From Setophaga petechia (taxonomy: Eukaryota; Chordata; Aves; Passeriformes; Parulidae), in assembly GCA_024362935.1 (NCBI GenBank), contig JANCRA010000066.1, forward strand, positions 2,657,501 through 2,721,500: DNA of 64,000 nucleotides. Reading direction: 5' to 3'. A program made the translations under genes and the position numbers. Under the pieces are notes generated by a model. The model was not told where the DNA came from. It did not search any database and was given only the letters and a program-made list of their open reading frames with translations. Numbering within the stretch: position 1 is the first letter of the stretch; each line of letters opens with the position of its first letter. Below are positions 12,341 to 23,470 of this stretch, piece by piece.

Positions 12341-13189
12341 GTGAGGCGCTGAGTGGCCGGTTTTGGGGAGGGTGCTGGGAGCACCCACTGTCCCTGCTCG
12401 TGGACAGGGAGCACCAGGGCACTGTGAGGTGCCTCTGCTGGCACTGGGGTGGCACAGAGGGACACGAGCATGGTGACAGCACAGCCTGCACCCAGCCAGC
12501 GCCCCAGGGCTGCGGCCGGCAGCCAAGGGCTTGGCTCGCTTCACTGTCCTCAGTTCCACTAAATCCCCTGTTACTCCATGCAGGAATGCCTTCCCTGCTC
12601 CCCAGCTCCCTGGATTCCCCAAATCTTCCCAGGGCTCACCCTCCTGCACCCATTCCTGTCCCATAAGTCCCATCCTAACAGGGAAATACCAATGGCTCAT
12701 CTTGCCACAGATTTGCTGCTTGGCCAAGAGGGACAGAGCTCTTCTCCAGCAGCTGCCTCTGGATCAGCTTCTGATGCTGAGTGGGGCTGGAGGAAAGAGA
12801 TAACCCGCCCGGCAGCCGCCAGGAAGGATTTGGGCTCGGCTGTGCTGGCCCCTGGCCGGGTACCTGCTGGCTGCTCCCAGCCCTGGAAGCCCCAGCACTG
12901 AGCAGTGAAGGGATGAGATGCTCTCCATGGCCTCTGTCTGTAGGTTCAGGACAAAGGGGCAGGAGCAGAAAGGATCCCTTTGGTAGAGGCAGAGCCCTGG
13001 AAAGGAGGAGGAGGGCAGAAGGACTGGGGCTGGACCAAACACCTCAGGAAGGCACGTGTCTGAGTCCCAGCTCTGTCTGGGATGCAGCGTGTGCACCCAG
13101 GGCAGGGCAGTGTGTCCTGCAGGAAGGGACAGCCTGGTGTGGAGCAGTGAGTGGCTCCAGGAGGCTCAGCAGGACCGGGACTGTAAAGC

Positions 13190-13480
13190 TGCGAATTCCT
13201 GCAGAGTTTTGTTAGCGGGATCGGCACACAGCCTGGTGCCCTGCTCCGAATTAATTATCCGCTGACACGATTTCGCTTCTTTCCCTTTGTGTTATTTTAA
13301 TTAACAGAGATCTCCTCCAAGCAAGCCAGCTGTCATGTAAATTGTAAAACTGTCAGCATGTACAGGAACTTAACAGGGACTGGAAGAAAGCCTTGCACAA
13401 AGGGATGTGCTACTTTCCCTTTTTGGTTTTCCTTCTCCTTTTTTTAAATCTGGCACATTTGTAAAGTTAAAAAAAAAAGT
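13190..13480. promoter_or_regulatory. Possible conserved non-coding element
   Basis: The unique block contains CGAATTAATTATCCGC near 13238, a TTATTTTAATTAACAGAG homeobox-like stretch near 13291 and a run of A near 13469. ATTA sites are closely spaced in 60 bp. The call is from texture only. Confidence 0.35.
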
Positions 13481-13929
13481 GTGAAGACTAGGGTGGGGCA
13501 ACAGATGGAGAAAGCCCAGCTTTTACTTTAGATCCATTTCTTGAGGCAGAGGTGCAAGACAGAGGTGCTCTTAAGTACTTTGGATCAGGATTGTTTCCTT
13601 GCACATCCCTGTAGCCTGGGCATTCCTCCCACTTCCCCTTCCCTCCATCCACACAGGCTGCAGGTGAAATGAAGCCTACCATAGGAAGGAGCCAGCACTA
13701 AGCTGGGCAAAAGGAGATATCCCTGGCTTCGATATAATTAATCTGGTCTCTGTCCATTGCAGATTTCACCCCACATTCATCCTGAGCTTGCTGAACCCCT
13801 GTGTGCTGACAGCCAGCTGCAGGGCTGGCTCCAGCTCTACTCCTGCATCACCTAGGCTTGAGACTTTTAACTATGAGCTGAAATCAGCCAGTTCTTCCCA
13901 AGATCAGACTCTGCAAACAAGCAAAACTG

Positions 13930-14125
13930 TGTTAATGGGCCCCATATGTCTTTGGTTAAAAGCTGCTCCAGCAGCAAGAGCAGCAGATGCAGAGTGGAGC
14001 CCGCGGAGCCGGAGGTACGGCGGGAGTTCATGCGAGGATACTCCGTGGACATCCCATCTCCCCCGAACGCCAGCAGAAGCCTGTGGAAACCCTGCAGCAA
14101 TCAATTAATAAATGTTTAGGCAAGT
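13930..14125. other. Conserved-looking block with a short open frame, function unknown
   Basis: The segment keeps an open frame on the + strand from about 13991 to a TAG at about 14119. It reads through an acidic/basic stretch (EPAEPEVRREFMRG) and then a proline/serine stretch. Codon composition is CpG-rich compared with the flanks, and the end AATCAATTAATAAATG is AT-rich. I do not recognise a protein family and see no clean splice pair. It may be a conserved non-coding element, a fragment of an unrecognised exon, or chance. Confidence 0.2.
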
Positions 14126-14809
14126 CAATGAAGGTTAGCAAGGCCCCAGCTCCACGGGAAGCTCAGGGAGGACAGTGGGACGTGGAGATGCTCCGGAGCA
14201 GTGGATGGCAGCAGGACACCGAGGGTGGGATGTGCCAGGGCAGCCAGGGGTCTCTGCACTTGGTGGGACCTCACAGGGCTGTGGGGCAGGAGGGATGCTC
14301 ACCAAAGCTGCAGAAGCACCCTCATTTTTGTAAGAAATTATATGCTTTTCTCCCTGCATATTTTTGGGAGAGTATCAACAGCCTGGGAAGGGCCTGGATT
14401 TTCTACAGTGGATTTTCTACAGTGCATGTCTCATCCTTACAATCTACAGATCTGGGCTATGTCTGGATGAGGACTGAGCTACTTAATTCCATTTCTTCCC
14501 TTCCTCACCACAAATGGTTTTAGTTGCCCTTCAAGAACAAAGCAAAAAGATTCCAAACCACATTCTGCTAAAGAAGGATGGATTTTCTTTCCCAGCAGCA
14601 GCCAGGGATGAAAGCCTGGAGACAACTGAGCAAGCTACAGCATCCCAGCCCAAATGCTGAGCTTATCCGAGGAGCACAGCCGGGCTGTGAGGGCTCCAGC
14701 CTGAGCTGAGGGTTCCACAATGAGGCCAGGGGCTGGGATATGCCAGCCACATATGGAGGTTCCCTCTCAGCCCCGTTTGCATGCCAGGCATGCTGCTTGT
14801 CCACTGAAA

Positions 14810-15020
14810 CAAATGACCTTGAGCAGCGCTGCGGGTCAATAAAATAATTTGCTAACTGATCCATCTTCTGTGGCAAACAGATGAATCAACTCCAGCTCCC
14901 TGGGCTGTTTTATGTACGGATGGGAGAGCCGTGAAGTTAAAATAACGTGTGTGGCCACATCCATCTCCGTGCAATGAAAGGATGGCTCTGAGTGAATAAA
15001 GTTGTGCATTTCTAGACAGG
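14810..15020. promoter_or_regulatory. Possible conserved non-coding element
   Basis: The unique block has GGTCAATAAAATAATTTGC near 14834, CGTGAAGTTAAAATAACG near 14930 and AATAAAGTTGTGCATTTC near 14995. It contains two ACG/CGT-flanked AT motifs unlike the flanking CAGG-rich DNA. There is no coding signal. Confidence 0.3.
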
Positions 15021-16443
15021 GAAAAACCATCTCTGCATGTCCTGACACTTGACTTGGTGAGGTGGGTGCTGCTCCCCAGGGCAATGTGGCCCAGGCCACA
15101 CTCTCCCTTAGTGGAGCTTTGTGTGTCCTTGTTCCTGCTTTCCACACATCTCTTCCAGCAGCTTTGCTGCCCTGGTGTGTTCCTGATGGCCCCTCCTGGG
15201 CTTCAGCTCCCAGACAACCCTTGGCCATCCTGTCCTTGCTGCCACCTCATTTCTGCACAAGGAATGGACCAAAAACTCCAACCACAAAGGAGGCTAACAG
15301 CCAGGAGTTGGAGTAAAGTGGGATGCACACTTGGTTTTTACCGGTCTCCAGTGCAGCTAAGAACTAAAAGCAATTAAGAAATGACCATTTCCATCCTGGC
15401 AACACAACCTGCAGAGGGTGGGCAGGAGCTGGAGCCACCGGGGCTGGTGCACGCGGCTGGGCTGCATCTGTTGGAGAGCACAGCAAACTGGGGCATCAGA
15501 GGGAGCAGAAAGGCCCCGAGGCAGGCTGTGCTCACTGAGCCCCTAATCACAGCGAGGTGATTAATGCCCTTCTGCTCCCGTGCGCCGCTGCTCTGCTCCG
15601 TGCTCCCCTCGCTCAGCCCTGCTGCCTCGGCAGGTCCCACACCGGCGGGCACCAGGCACTTGGCTGTGCAGGGAGGGTGCTCAGCTCTCCTGGTGCTGAA
15701 AGCAGGGATGGAAAAGGGCAGGGCAGAGCAAAACCAAGGGTTCATCATTGGTCATGATAGCCTGTGAATTAATATCTGGTTTTGGCAGAGGGTTTTTATC
15801 ACCTTTTCTCCCAGAGCTTCACTGTGTCTGTCAAGGGCCAGCATATTTCAGAAATCTCAGGGCTGAGACTCAGACCTGGTTCCTGCCTCATGCAGCCTTG
15901 GACAGGCTGGAACTGGCCCATATCCACCTCTTTGTGCATCAATCTGCTGAGTGCTTTGCTGTTGGTTTTAGGCTGGTGCAATGAAAGCAGAATCTGGCAG
16001 CAGGAGACAGCCTAGATTTAAGCTCAGAGCCTCCCCAGGGAGTTGCATCCCAGGTTTCAGTGCTGATGCAGAGGTTGCTGGGGTTAAAAATTCCCTGTGC
16101 CCTGCTGCTCCAAATGCTTATTTTCCAAATTCTTTATTAAAATTGCTGGTACAAACACAATTTTGTAGGAGGTTCCTGCAGTCCTTGCAAGCAGGAGGAG
16201 GGTACTGGTGAGTTCCTCATGCCAGACACAAGCCTGGTGCCCAAACTCCTCCTCTGACAGCTGGAGCACAGAGCTGGAAGCAGAAAGGGGGAGTCCTGGA
16301 GCCCAGCACTTGCTGATCTCCACACTGCATTCTGCTGCAGGATGGGGGATGCAGGTGGAATGTACCCCCATCTACTATCCCACAGTAGGGTGGGTTACCT
16401 GGTCATGCTCCTCTGGCTTCTCCCCACAGATTAACAGGGTTGG

Positions 16444-16516
16444 GTACAGCTCAGCCAGGTTAGGCACAGTTCAGCCAGGTTAGGCTCAGTTCAGCCAGGT
16501 TAGGAACAGCTCAGCA
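16444..16516. repeat. Short minisatellite, 20-bp unit, 3-4 copies
   Basis: The core CAGCCAGGTTAGG starts at 16452, 16472 and 16492, with a degenerate fourth copy. The spacer varies between CACAGTT, CTCAGTT and AACAGCT. Confidence 0.85.
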
Positions 16517-16779
16517 GCAGCAAATGTCAGTGAGCAGGAACAAGCAGCCGTGCTCATTCCCAGGAGGAGACAGGTCACGGTTTGCCTGTCCCAGAGGTTA
16601 ACAAACCCTGCACAGCCACCCTAAGGGCACACGAGCTGCTTCAGCTGAACACCAGAGATAAAAGAGCTGCTCAGAGGAGTCAGAAAAATGGGGTCCCTTC
16701 CACAGGGCCACAGGAAACAGCTCATGCCCCAGCAGCGTCACTCCGTGCTCCTCTTCCTCGGCCACGTACCGGGCAAAGC

Positions 16780-17010
16780 TCGCTGCGCGCCGGGATCGCT
16801 GCAGGGCACTTCCTGCGAGCCATTAAAGCACGTTGGGTAATTAATACCTTCCATGCATGAGGAAAAATGAAAGGCAGGTGGGAGGAGGAGGGGAGCAGGG
16901 AGGAGGCAACTCCATTTTGAAGGCTGTCGGGGTGGTTTTCCCCTGGTGAGTTGTTATAATTTGGAGGCTCCTGCATGCTGCAGCGTTCACACCTCTCAGA
17001 CATTATTCAC
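16780..17010. promoter_or_regulatory. Possible conserved non-coding element
   Basis: The block is a unique sequence with CCATTAAAGCACG near 16820, GGTAATTAATACC near 16835 (an inverted ATTA pair) and CATGCATGAGG near 16852. It sits between a minisatellite and GC-rich DNA. The call is by texture only. Confidence 0.3.
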
Positions 17011-17277
17011 AGCCTGGTTCCAGCCAGCATCACGGTGCTGTCAGACTATGTAGGATCCATGCTGCCTGCTGGAGCAGCTCTCTTCTTCTTCATCCCTTGG
17101 GACCACTGTAGGATGAGCTGAGGCTGCCCCACACTCCGGGCTCAGCACCCAGCCAGCTTCTCCAAATTCCCTCATAGCTGATCCCTTTCATAGTTGCAGG
17201 AAAGGCCTCTCTGTGCTAAAGAAAGCTCAATTTCAGCACCTTAAATAGAGTTTCTTAACAAACAAAATGTTTATTTT

Positions 17278-17280
<3 letters not shown>

Positions 17281-17314
<34 letters not shown>
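17281..17314. repeat. (AAT)n microsatellite
   Basis: About 11 perfect AAT triplets, flanked on the left by TTTATTTTCTG and on the right by an AGT-interrupted end. It lies inside an AT-rich unique block at 17220-17560 that could itself be a regulatory element. Confidence 0.97.
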
Positions 17315-18299
17315 GTAAAAGAATTCCAGCCTTGGGGCATGTGTGGGATGGCTGCAAGCTCATTGGAGCGTGTGTCCATTACCGTCCGCGCTCCAGACCC
17401 CGGCGCTTTATTCCGGGAGAGTGACTGACAGACCCTGATCGATGCTGATTTGGGTCTTAAATAAACACACTGGCCCTGGTTTGCTGGGAAGAGCGAGGTG
17501 TTGGCATCTGGCTCACAGGCAGAGAGAGGCAAACTTTGCCAAATGGGCATTTCTTAGTAATATTTCCCTTTTTTGAAATTTATTTCCATTCTCTTAGCAC
17601 TATGCCATGGGAGCTGGGCAGAAGATGGGATAGGGCAGTCAGGAAGGCTTCAGAAGAGAGTTATTTTGCATTTTACTCCTTTAACTTACGTCTCCTGTAA
17701 ACAAAGAATGAAAGAAAAATATAATTCAAACATTCAAACAGAATTGTGCTGCTAAGAGCCACCGGATCTCGCTGGTGCCTGATCAGACCATCAAGCAGAG
17801 AAAGGTGCTTCACTGCCGACAGCTGCTGTCAAGAGAAAAGCCCTTTGATAATTTGCTGAGCTGTGGCAATTCACATCTGCAAGAGCTGTAGAGCTCCAAG
17901 GAACCCCGAGCTTCTTGGAAATGTTTTTCACCAGCATCATGTAGGTCTTAAAATTACTGGAAATGGCACTTGAGAGTTGAGTGACTCAGGCTGATACAGT
18001 TTGGAAAATATCACTCAGGTCATTTTTCTCGCCCTTTGAGCATGATTTTGTCAAATCAAACACTTCTCCAATGCCCATTTCTCCCTTAGTGCCATGTCAG
18101 GCATCAATATTGAAACAGCAGCAGATAAAGTTTGCTGCTGCAACACCCCAAACACTTGTGTGCACCCATGTTCTGGTGGTGACCCTGTGGGGTGACTCTG
18201 TTATCTCCTCATCTCTGACCCTGCGTGCCAGCAGATTCCAGCCTGGGCAGAAATGAAGGTCACAAGTTACTGAGCCAATCTGGGAAAGAAATTCCAGGA

Positions 18300-18600
18300 G
18301 AGCAGATCAGGATTGTTTTAATTAAAGGAAAGAGGCAGGGGAAGGGGGGCAGAGCAACAATCGAGCAATCAAACAATGTTTTTCCCTTATGAAGATGAAT
18401 AGTTTGAGGTAGGATTAAGACGGCTGAAATTGTCTTTTTAAAGGAATGTAAAAATGTGGATGTTGGATGATTGACAAATAAAGGGCACTTTCCTTTAATT
18501 TAAATATGTTCCTAGTTTGTGCAGAATATGTTAATTTATACATTGCCTAAATAGCCAGTAGCTATTGTCTGTAAAACCACATCAGATCAGGGCAGCAGGG
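18300..18600. promoter_or_regulatory. Possible conserved non-coding element
   Basis: One of the most enhancer-like blocks in the flank. It has GTTTTAATTAAAGG near 18315, AACAATCGAGCAATC with ACAATG SOX-like cores near 18356, TAGGATTAAGACG near 18410 (Otx/Pitx-like GATTA), GATGATTGACAAATAAAGG near 18466 (TALE and forkhead-like) and TTTAATTTAAATATG near 18494. It is unique and non-repetitive. Function is inferred only. Confidence 0.4.
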
Positions 18601-19679
18601 CAGTTAATGTACTGGCTGGATGTTATGGCTGGTCAGTGAAGCGATCCGAGCTTCCTTCCACTGGCTCCCAACCCCTAAATGGAATAGCTGAGCTGTAAAA
18701 AACTGCCAGGGGCATAAACTGAAGTTCATTCTGTCAGCCTTCAATAGGACAAGGCTCTCCTTCCCACAAGGACCCTCAGCTCCTGCTCCTCTGTGACCCC
18801 AGAGCTGTTCCCCTCCCACTGGAGAGCCCTCCAAGCCCCTGTGCTCTCCACAGGGATGATTTCTTGGGGAAACATACAGCCCACCCCAGGAGCTGTTCAG
18901 CTTTAGAGCACCCTCCCCTGACCCTGTGCTCCCCTCATGCCTCAGTTTCCCTGGCTGCAGGCTCTCCCAGACCCTCCAGCCCAGCTCTCCTGGGGCTTTG
19001 GTCACATCTCCTGTCACCTAAGGTCCCATGGCACCTCTTAGCCTCTCCAAAAAGTCCTGCTCTGCTCCTGTCATGCCATGACCTGCCCTGGGATTCTCAG
19101 CTGGGCCTCCTGAGCAGCCTTGGGACCCCAGCTGGATTTTTAACCCTGACATTTGGCAGCCTCTGCTCCAAACAGGTCCTGACTGTGATCCATCCATGCC
19201 TGACCTGCCTCTTCCTCTGCCTTCATGTGTAGCCACGACTTGGTCTGGTCTCTGGAGCAATTTTTAATGCAGAGAGGCTTCTAATTAACAGGGTTCTGAA
19301 GTTAATTAAAACAATCTCGTTTAGATCTCTCCATGAGTGCTCACAAGGGCAATGCTGCTTCCCTGGGCTCCTTGGGAGGCTCTGCTCACCTCACAAATCA
19401 CACCCCAGGGGCTGTTGTGTCTTTGGAAAGGGTCTGGAGTGTCACCTTAAAGGCTGCCAGGTCCTGGAACATGTTTGTCCAAAGGACCAAAGGGCTAGCA
19501 TGGAAGTCCAGACCCCAAGACTCCAGGGCCATGCTCCAGCCCTCCTGGGTCCTCCATTCCCTTCTAGGACAAAGCTGCTTCTCTTTAGGTGACTCCTAAA
19601 GAGAAACTCCTCTCCCATGTCAACCCAAAACCAGAAACATTACAGACCCATCTTGTTCAAGAAAGGTCCATCCTCTTCA

Positions 19680-19830
19680 TTCCCAGTGCATTCCCAAAGA
19701 TCAGTCTGGATTAAGTTTAGAGTGATATGATAAGTAGTAATAATACTGCTGCCTTGCCCCTAATTATTTTTAATATAATTACGTACCCTCAAGAAACCTT
19801 TTAAATAGCACACTCTCCTCAGTGCTCCGG
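19680..19830. promoter_or_regulatory. Possible conserved non-coding element
   Basis: The unique AT-rich block contains GATTAAGTTTAG near 19708, CCTAATTATTTTTAATATA near 19760 and AATTACGTACCC near 19779. It has no open frame of note. Confidence 0.28.
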
Positions 19831-21169
19831 TCCAAGGGATTCATTTGTCTCAGGAAAAAAATATTCTTGAGGCTGAATCCTTCATTAGTCTTTCCTGGAG
19901 ACACTCCTGCTGAAGTCAGCGGGGTGTGTGTGTCCCACTGGAGGATGTGGGGCTGTACCTGCCTGGGCAGTGCCCACCACAGGAAGATTTTACAAGCCCC
20001 TCAGAATTTGGTTTCTTGGCAGCATAAAACATTTGGCAGGGAAAAAAAGCCTGGAAGTCTTCTGGAAAGTACTAGTGAAAGACTCAGTTTCACTGTCTTT
20101 TATCAGCTTCTTATGCTTCCTTCTCTTGTGTTTTAATCCCACACAAGTGCTGCAGCTTCGGTGTGTGTGAAGGAAAAAGAGGGAAGACACTCAAAGTCTG
20201 GGATCATACTGTGTGAGCAGGTGCAAATCAAAATTGCACAACCTTCACATCACTGTGGTGCCCTGCCCCACCTGGAGATCAAAATGGGGAAGGAACAGCA
20301 ACAGCAAGGCCACTGTATTTGGAAGGAAGGAATTAAATGCATACATTGAATTATTTATACAATATATTTTCAGGTGGTCCATTGTTCTTCTGAGCAAACT
20401 GACTTTTCATTCAGAGTGTGCTCGGGTGGGATCTTGTCTGTTGCACCCATATGGAATTTCCTATAGGAAAAGATGCCCTTGACTGGATTCTCCACTGTCC
20501 CAGTTACCTGCTGCCCTCCTGTCCCACAGCTGGCAGCGTGTCCAGGGTCTGGGATCCCTGTGCATGCTCACAGATGTGGGATGGGATTTCCATACATGCC
20601 CCCAGCCCCAGGACAGGATCCCAGCCCAAATCTGATGTGCTCCTGCTTTCCATTTTCAAACCTATAGGAAGATCAAATCAGGGTTCAGTTTGTGGCTTTT
20701 CAGCCATTCACAATCTTTTAAAGATAAAAAACCTACATTAATGGATGCTTTCCTATGATCCTGTTTTATTTACTTGTTGGCACAGTGGCTGTGAGTCTGC
20801 TTCAATTCTCATCCTGCAGAGACACTTTTGTGCCTTGTAGGGTGTCCTGAGCACTCCCCTGGATTTAGGGGTTATTCCTGGTGGATGAAGCATCTGTGTA
20901 AATCAACACTTGCTTGACCAAGGAACAGGACCCCTGGCATCCCCAGACTGCATCCCTGAAATCCTTTGGGGAAAGGGAGGACTCTTAGTGGGAAGTGAGA
21001 GCCCAGCCCATCCCTCTCTGTGCATTCCCACACACCTGCACTCCAGACTGTCCCTTCCGTGCACCACTGTCTGAAAATCATGGATGGCTTTCCAAGGAAA
21101 TTTCCTCACTGAAATAGTTAATGAGGACTGATCCCATCCCCCAGCTCTCTCCCCCCAGCTCGCCACCCC

Positions 21170-21410
21170 TCTGAAAAAAAATCAGAATAATAATTAAAAG
21201 ATGCCTAGAAACGCTCTTGGAAGAGCATAAATTCTGAAGATGAAAGTAAATGATTAAAATAATTAAATACTTCAAGTTGACAAGCAGAAGCAGAATCTTG
21301 CCAACGGACATTTGTCGGTAATTAGTTAATTAATCCTAACACAAATTATAAGCCATAACAAACCAGTCAGGCTGAACACAGCCGGCTGTTCGGAATTAAA
21401 CTTAGAAAAA
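21170..21410. promoter_or_regulatory. Strong candidate homeodomain-type regulatory element
   Basis: This 240-bp block is saturated with ATTA/TAAT cores: AATAATAATTAAAAG near 21185, TGATTAAAATAATTAAATAC near 21252, and TAATTAGTTAATTAATCC at 21319-21336, where three ATTA/TAAT cores overlap in one near-palindromic run. ACATTTGTCGG beside it is unusual for neutral DNA. There is no repeat or coding explanation. I judge it the best enhancer candidate in the left flank, but conservation cannot be tested here. Confidence 0.42.
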
Positions 21411-22699
21411 GAGGGAGTGAGAGAAAGAAGAAAGAAAAGTTTGGAGATTCTTGCAGATCTGAAGGAAGATGCTGAGCAGGAGCTGGTGTCCCTCTGGGAA
21501 GGGCAGCCAGGACAGGAGCAGGAGTTGGGCAGAACAGGGCTGTGTTCACACCTGGCAGGAGCACAGTGGGGTGGGATGCATGGAATAAGCAGTACAGAGC
21601 AGGATTTGGGATTTCCACCCTTTTTCTGTCAATAAATTCAGCACAAAAGCTTCCCAGCTCTGTTCCCCACTCTGCCACTGGTACCAGTGTGCACTCGAGA
21701 ACATCCTTGCCATGGGAATGAGCTGGTCTGGGCAGGTCCTTCAGGTCCACAGGCAAGTGGTGGCTTTAATCCAGGGGTTTCTGGAAGATGTATGGGCCAG
21801 CTCTGTGGAAGGCTCAGTCCTGGGGTGCTGGGAGGGCAGCTGGTTTGCAGCTGCCCATTAACACCCTGAAAGTGTTTCTAGGACAGGCTGGAAAAGCAGG
21901 GTCAGTGCTTGGGAGCTGGGTCCTGCCAGGGAAACTCGGTGCAAATGACACCAGGACACGTGTGTGGTCAGCAGGGACCCTGATGCCATCCAAATCACTG
22001 GGACTGGGGAAGACAGAGCCTTTGTGCAATGGGAAGAGGTTAATGAGCTGTGGGCTGGTTTCTCACCTCTGCTCACCTTGGCTCAGGTCCAATTTTCAGC
22101 CCTAGATTAAGTGAGGTTGGTGATCTACAGGCACAACACAGTGACTGACAGCTCATCTGTGGCTGCACTGCTGAGTTCACACGTCCAGCTGGGGCTGGGG
22201 AGGCACTGAAGGGCCAGGCTTTGCCCTTCCTCCAGCATCAAAAAGCTCTGGAGCAGCCAGAGTTGGTGTTCTGACAGGAGAGGACCTGCACATCCCTAGC
22301 ACGGGGACACTGCTGGGTGACAGACTGGGCCAAATGACAGCTGGCAATGCAGCTTAAGTGAGAAATGGGATATACAGGTTGCAAATGGGCTTTTAACAGC
22401 ACGGGAAAGAAGGCATGAAATATTTTGAAAGAATAAACAGATAGCAGGGAAGTGTGACTATCCCACAGATCCCACACTGTTGGAGGAGCTGCCAGTGACT
22501 GATGTGCCACGTCTGGGCACTATCATGTGAGGGGAAGTACGAACATGTGAGTACACATGACCATCTCCTGATGTGATTTACAAGCAGGGGAGAAAGAGAT
22601 TACTTACAAGACAATAAGAATTAACACTGAAGAAATGCAAGGCCTGTCTCTTTTGGCCCAAACTCCCTGAGTTGCCTGCACAGGGGGTTCCTATTTTCC

Positions 22700-23000
22700 A
22701 TCAAACCCATCCAGAGCTCTGCTGAAGAGAAAGTTTCATCCGCATGTGCGTGAGCATGTGTACGCGCGTGTTCTAAGTGTTTTGCATTATGTGAGCTCTG
22801 ACCTTCAGAGGGGAACAGAAGGAATATTTTCCCCCCTGAGGCTAGAGTTGTCAGTGAAATGTCTGTCTTCCTTAATAATTTCAATCCGGGTGACAGGGGA
22901 CAGGGCATTTTGCTCTGAACGAACGTACTGTAAAAACTGTCAGATAGAATTTGTCTCAAGAAGCAACATTTCTATCCATTCGGGGTCATAATTACAGGCA
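22700..23000. promoter_or_regulatory. Possible conserved non-coding element
   Basis: The block includes a GTGTACGCGCGTG alternating pyrimidine-purine stretch near 22758, CTTAATAATTTC near 22871, GAACGAACGTACTG near 22917 and a CATAATTACAGGC stretch near 22987. It keeps CpG despite being AT-rich, which can indicate constraint. Texture-based call. Confidence 0.36.
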
Positions 23001-23039
23001 TCTTATGACCTGTGGAGCAGCACATTTTTCTCAACTGAA

Positions 23040-23470
23040 AAAAAGGAGTCCTAAAATAGGTGGTTTGGTCTTCTGCAGAGCTTTGGATTGAACCTAAATG
23101 GAATCTAACAAACAAACGGTGATCTGCAGCAGAATGCTTTCTTCGTGTTTGCTGGCTGCTTTTTTTAAATCCAGAACAAACTGTGCACTGAAGTGACGTA
23201 GCAGAAAAGAGGGACAGAAATTGCCATTCACTGGGCTGGAGTAATGGCCTATTTCTCCTATATCCTGTCTCCTAACTGCCTGCCTCTCAGAATTTCCTCC
23301 ACACTGACACTAGCCAGCGTCTTGTTAATGAACTGAATAAGTAACTAAATGGGTGATTAACCAAATGAGCATGACGATAATTTGATTGCGCTTTCCACAC
23401 TTTTAAAGCACAGGAAATAGTAAGAAAAGAAATAATTCAGTGACCAGCAGGAATTCAAAGAGTACAGAGC
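23040..23470. promoter_or_regulatory. Possible conserved non-coding element
   Basis: The block contains AACAAACAAACGG near 23108 (forkhead-like), AAGTGACGTAGC near 23192 (CRE half site), TTAATGAACTG near 23325, GGGTGATTAACC near 23350, and ATGACGATAATTTGATTGCG near 23372. It is long, unique and without stops-free coding frames. Confidence 0.38.
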
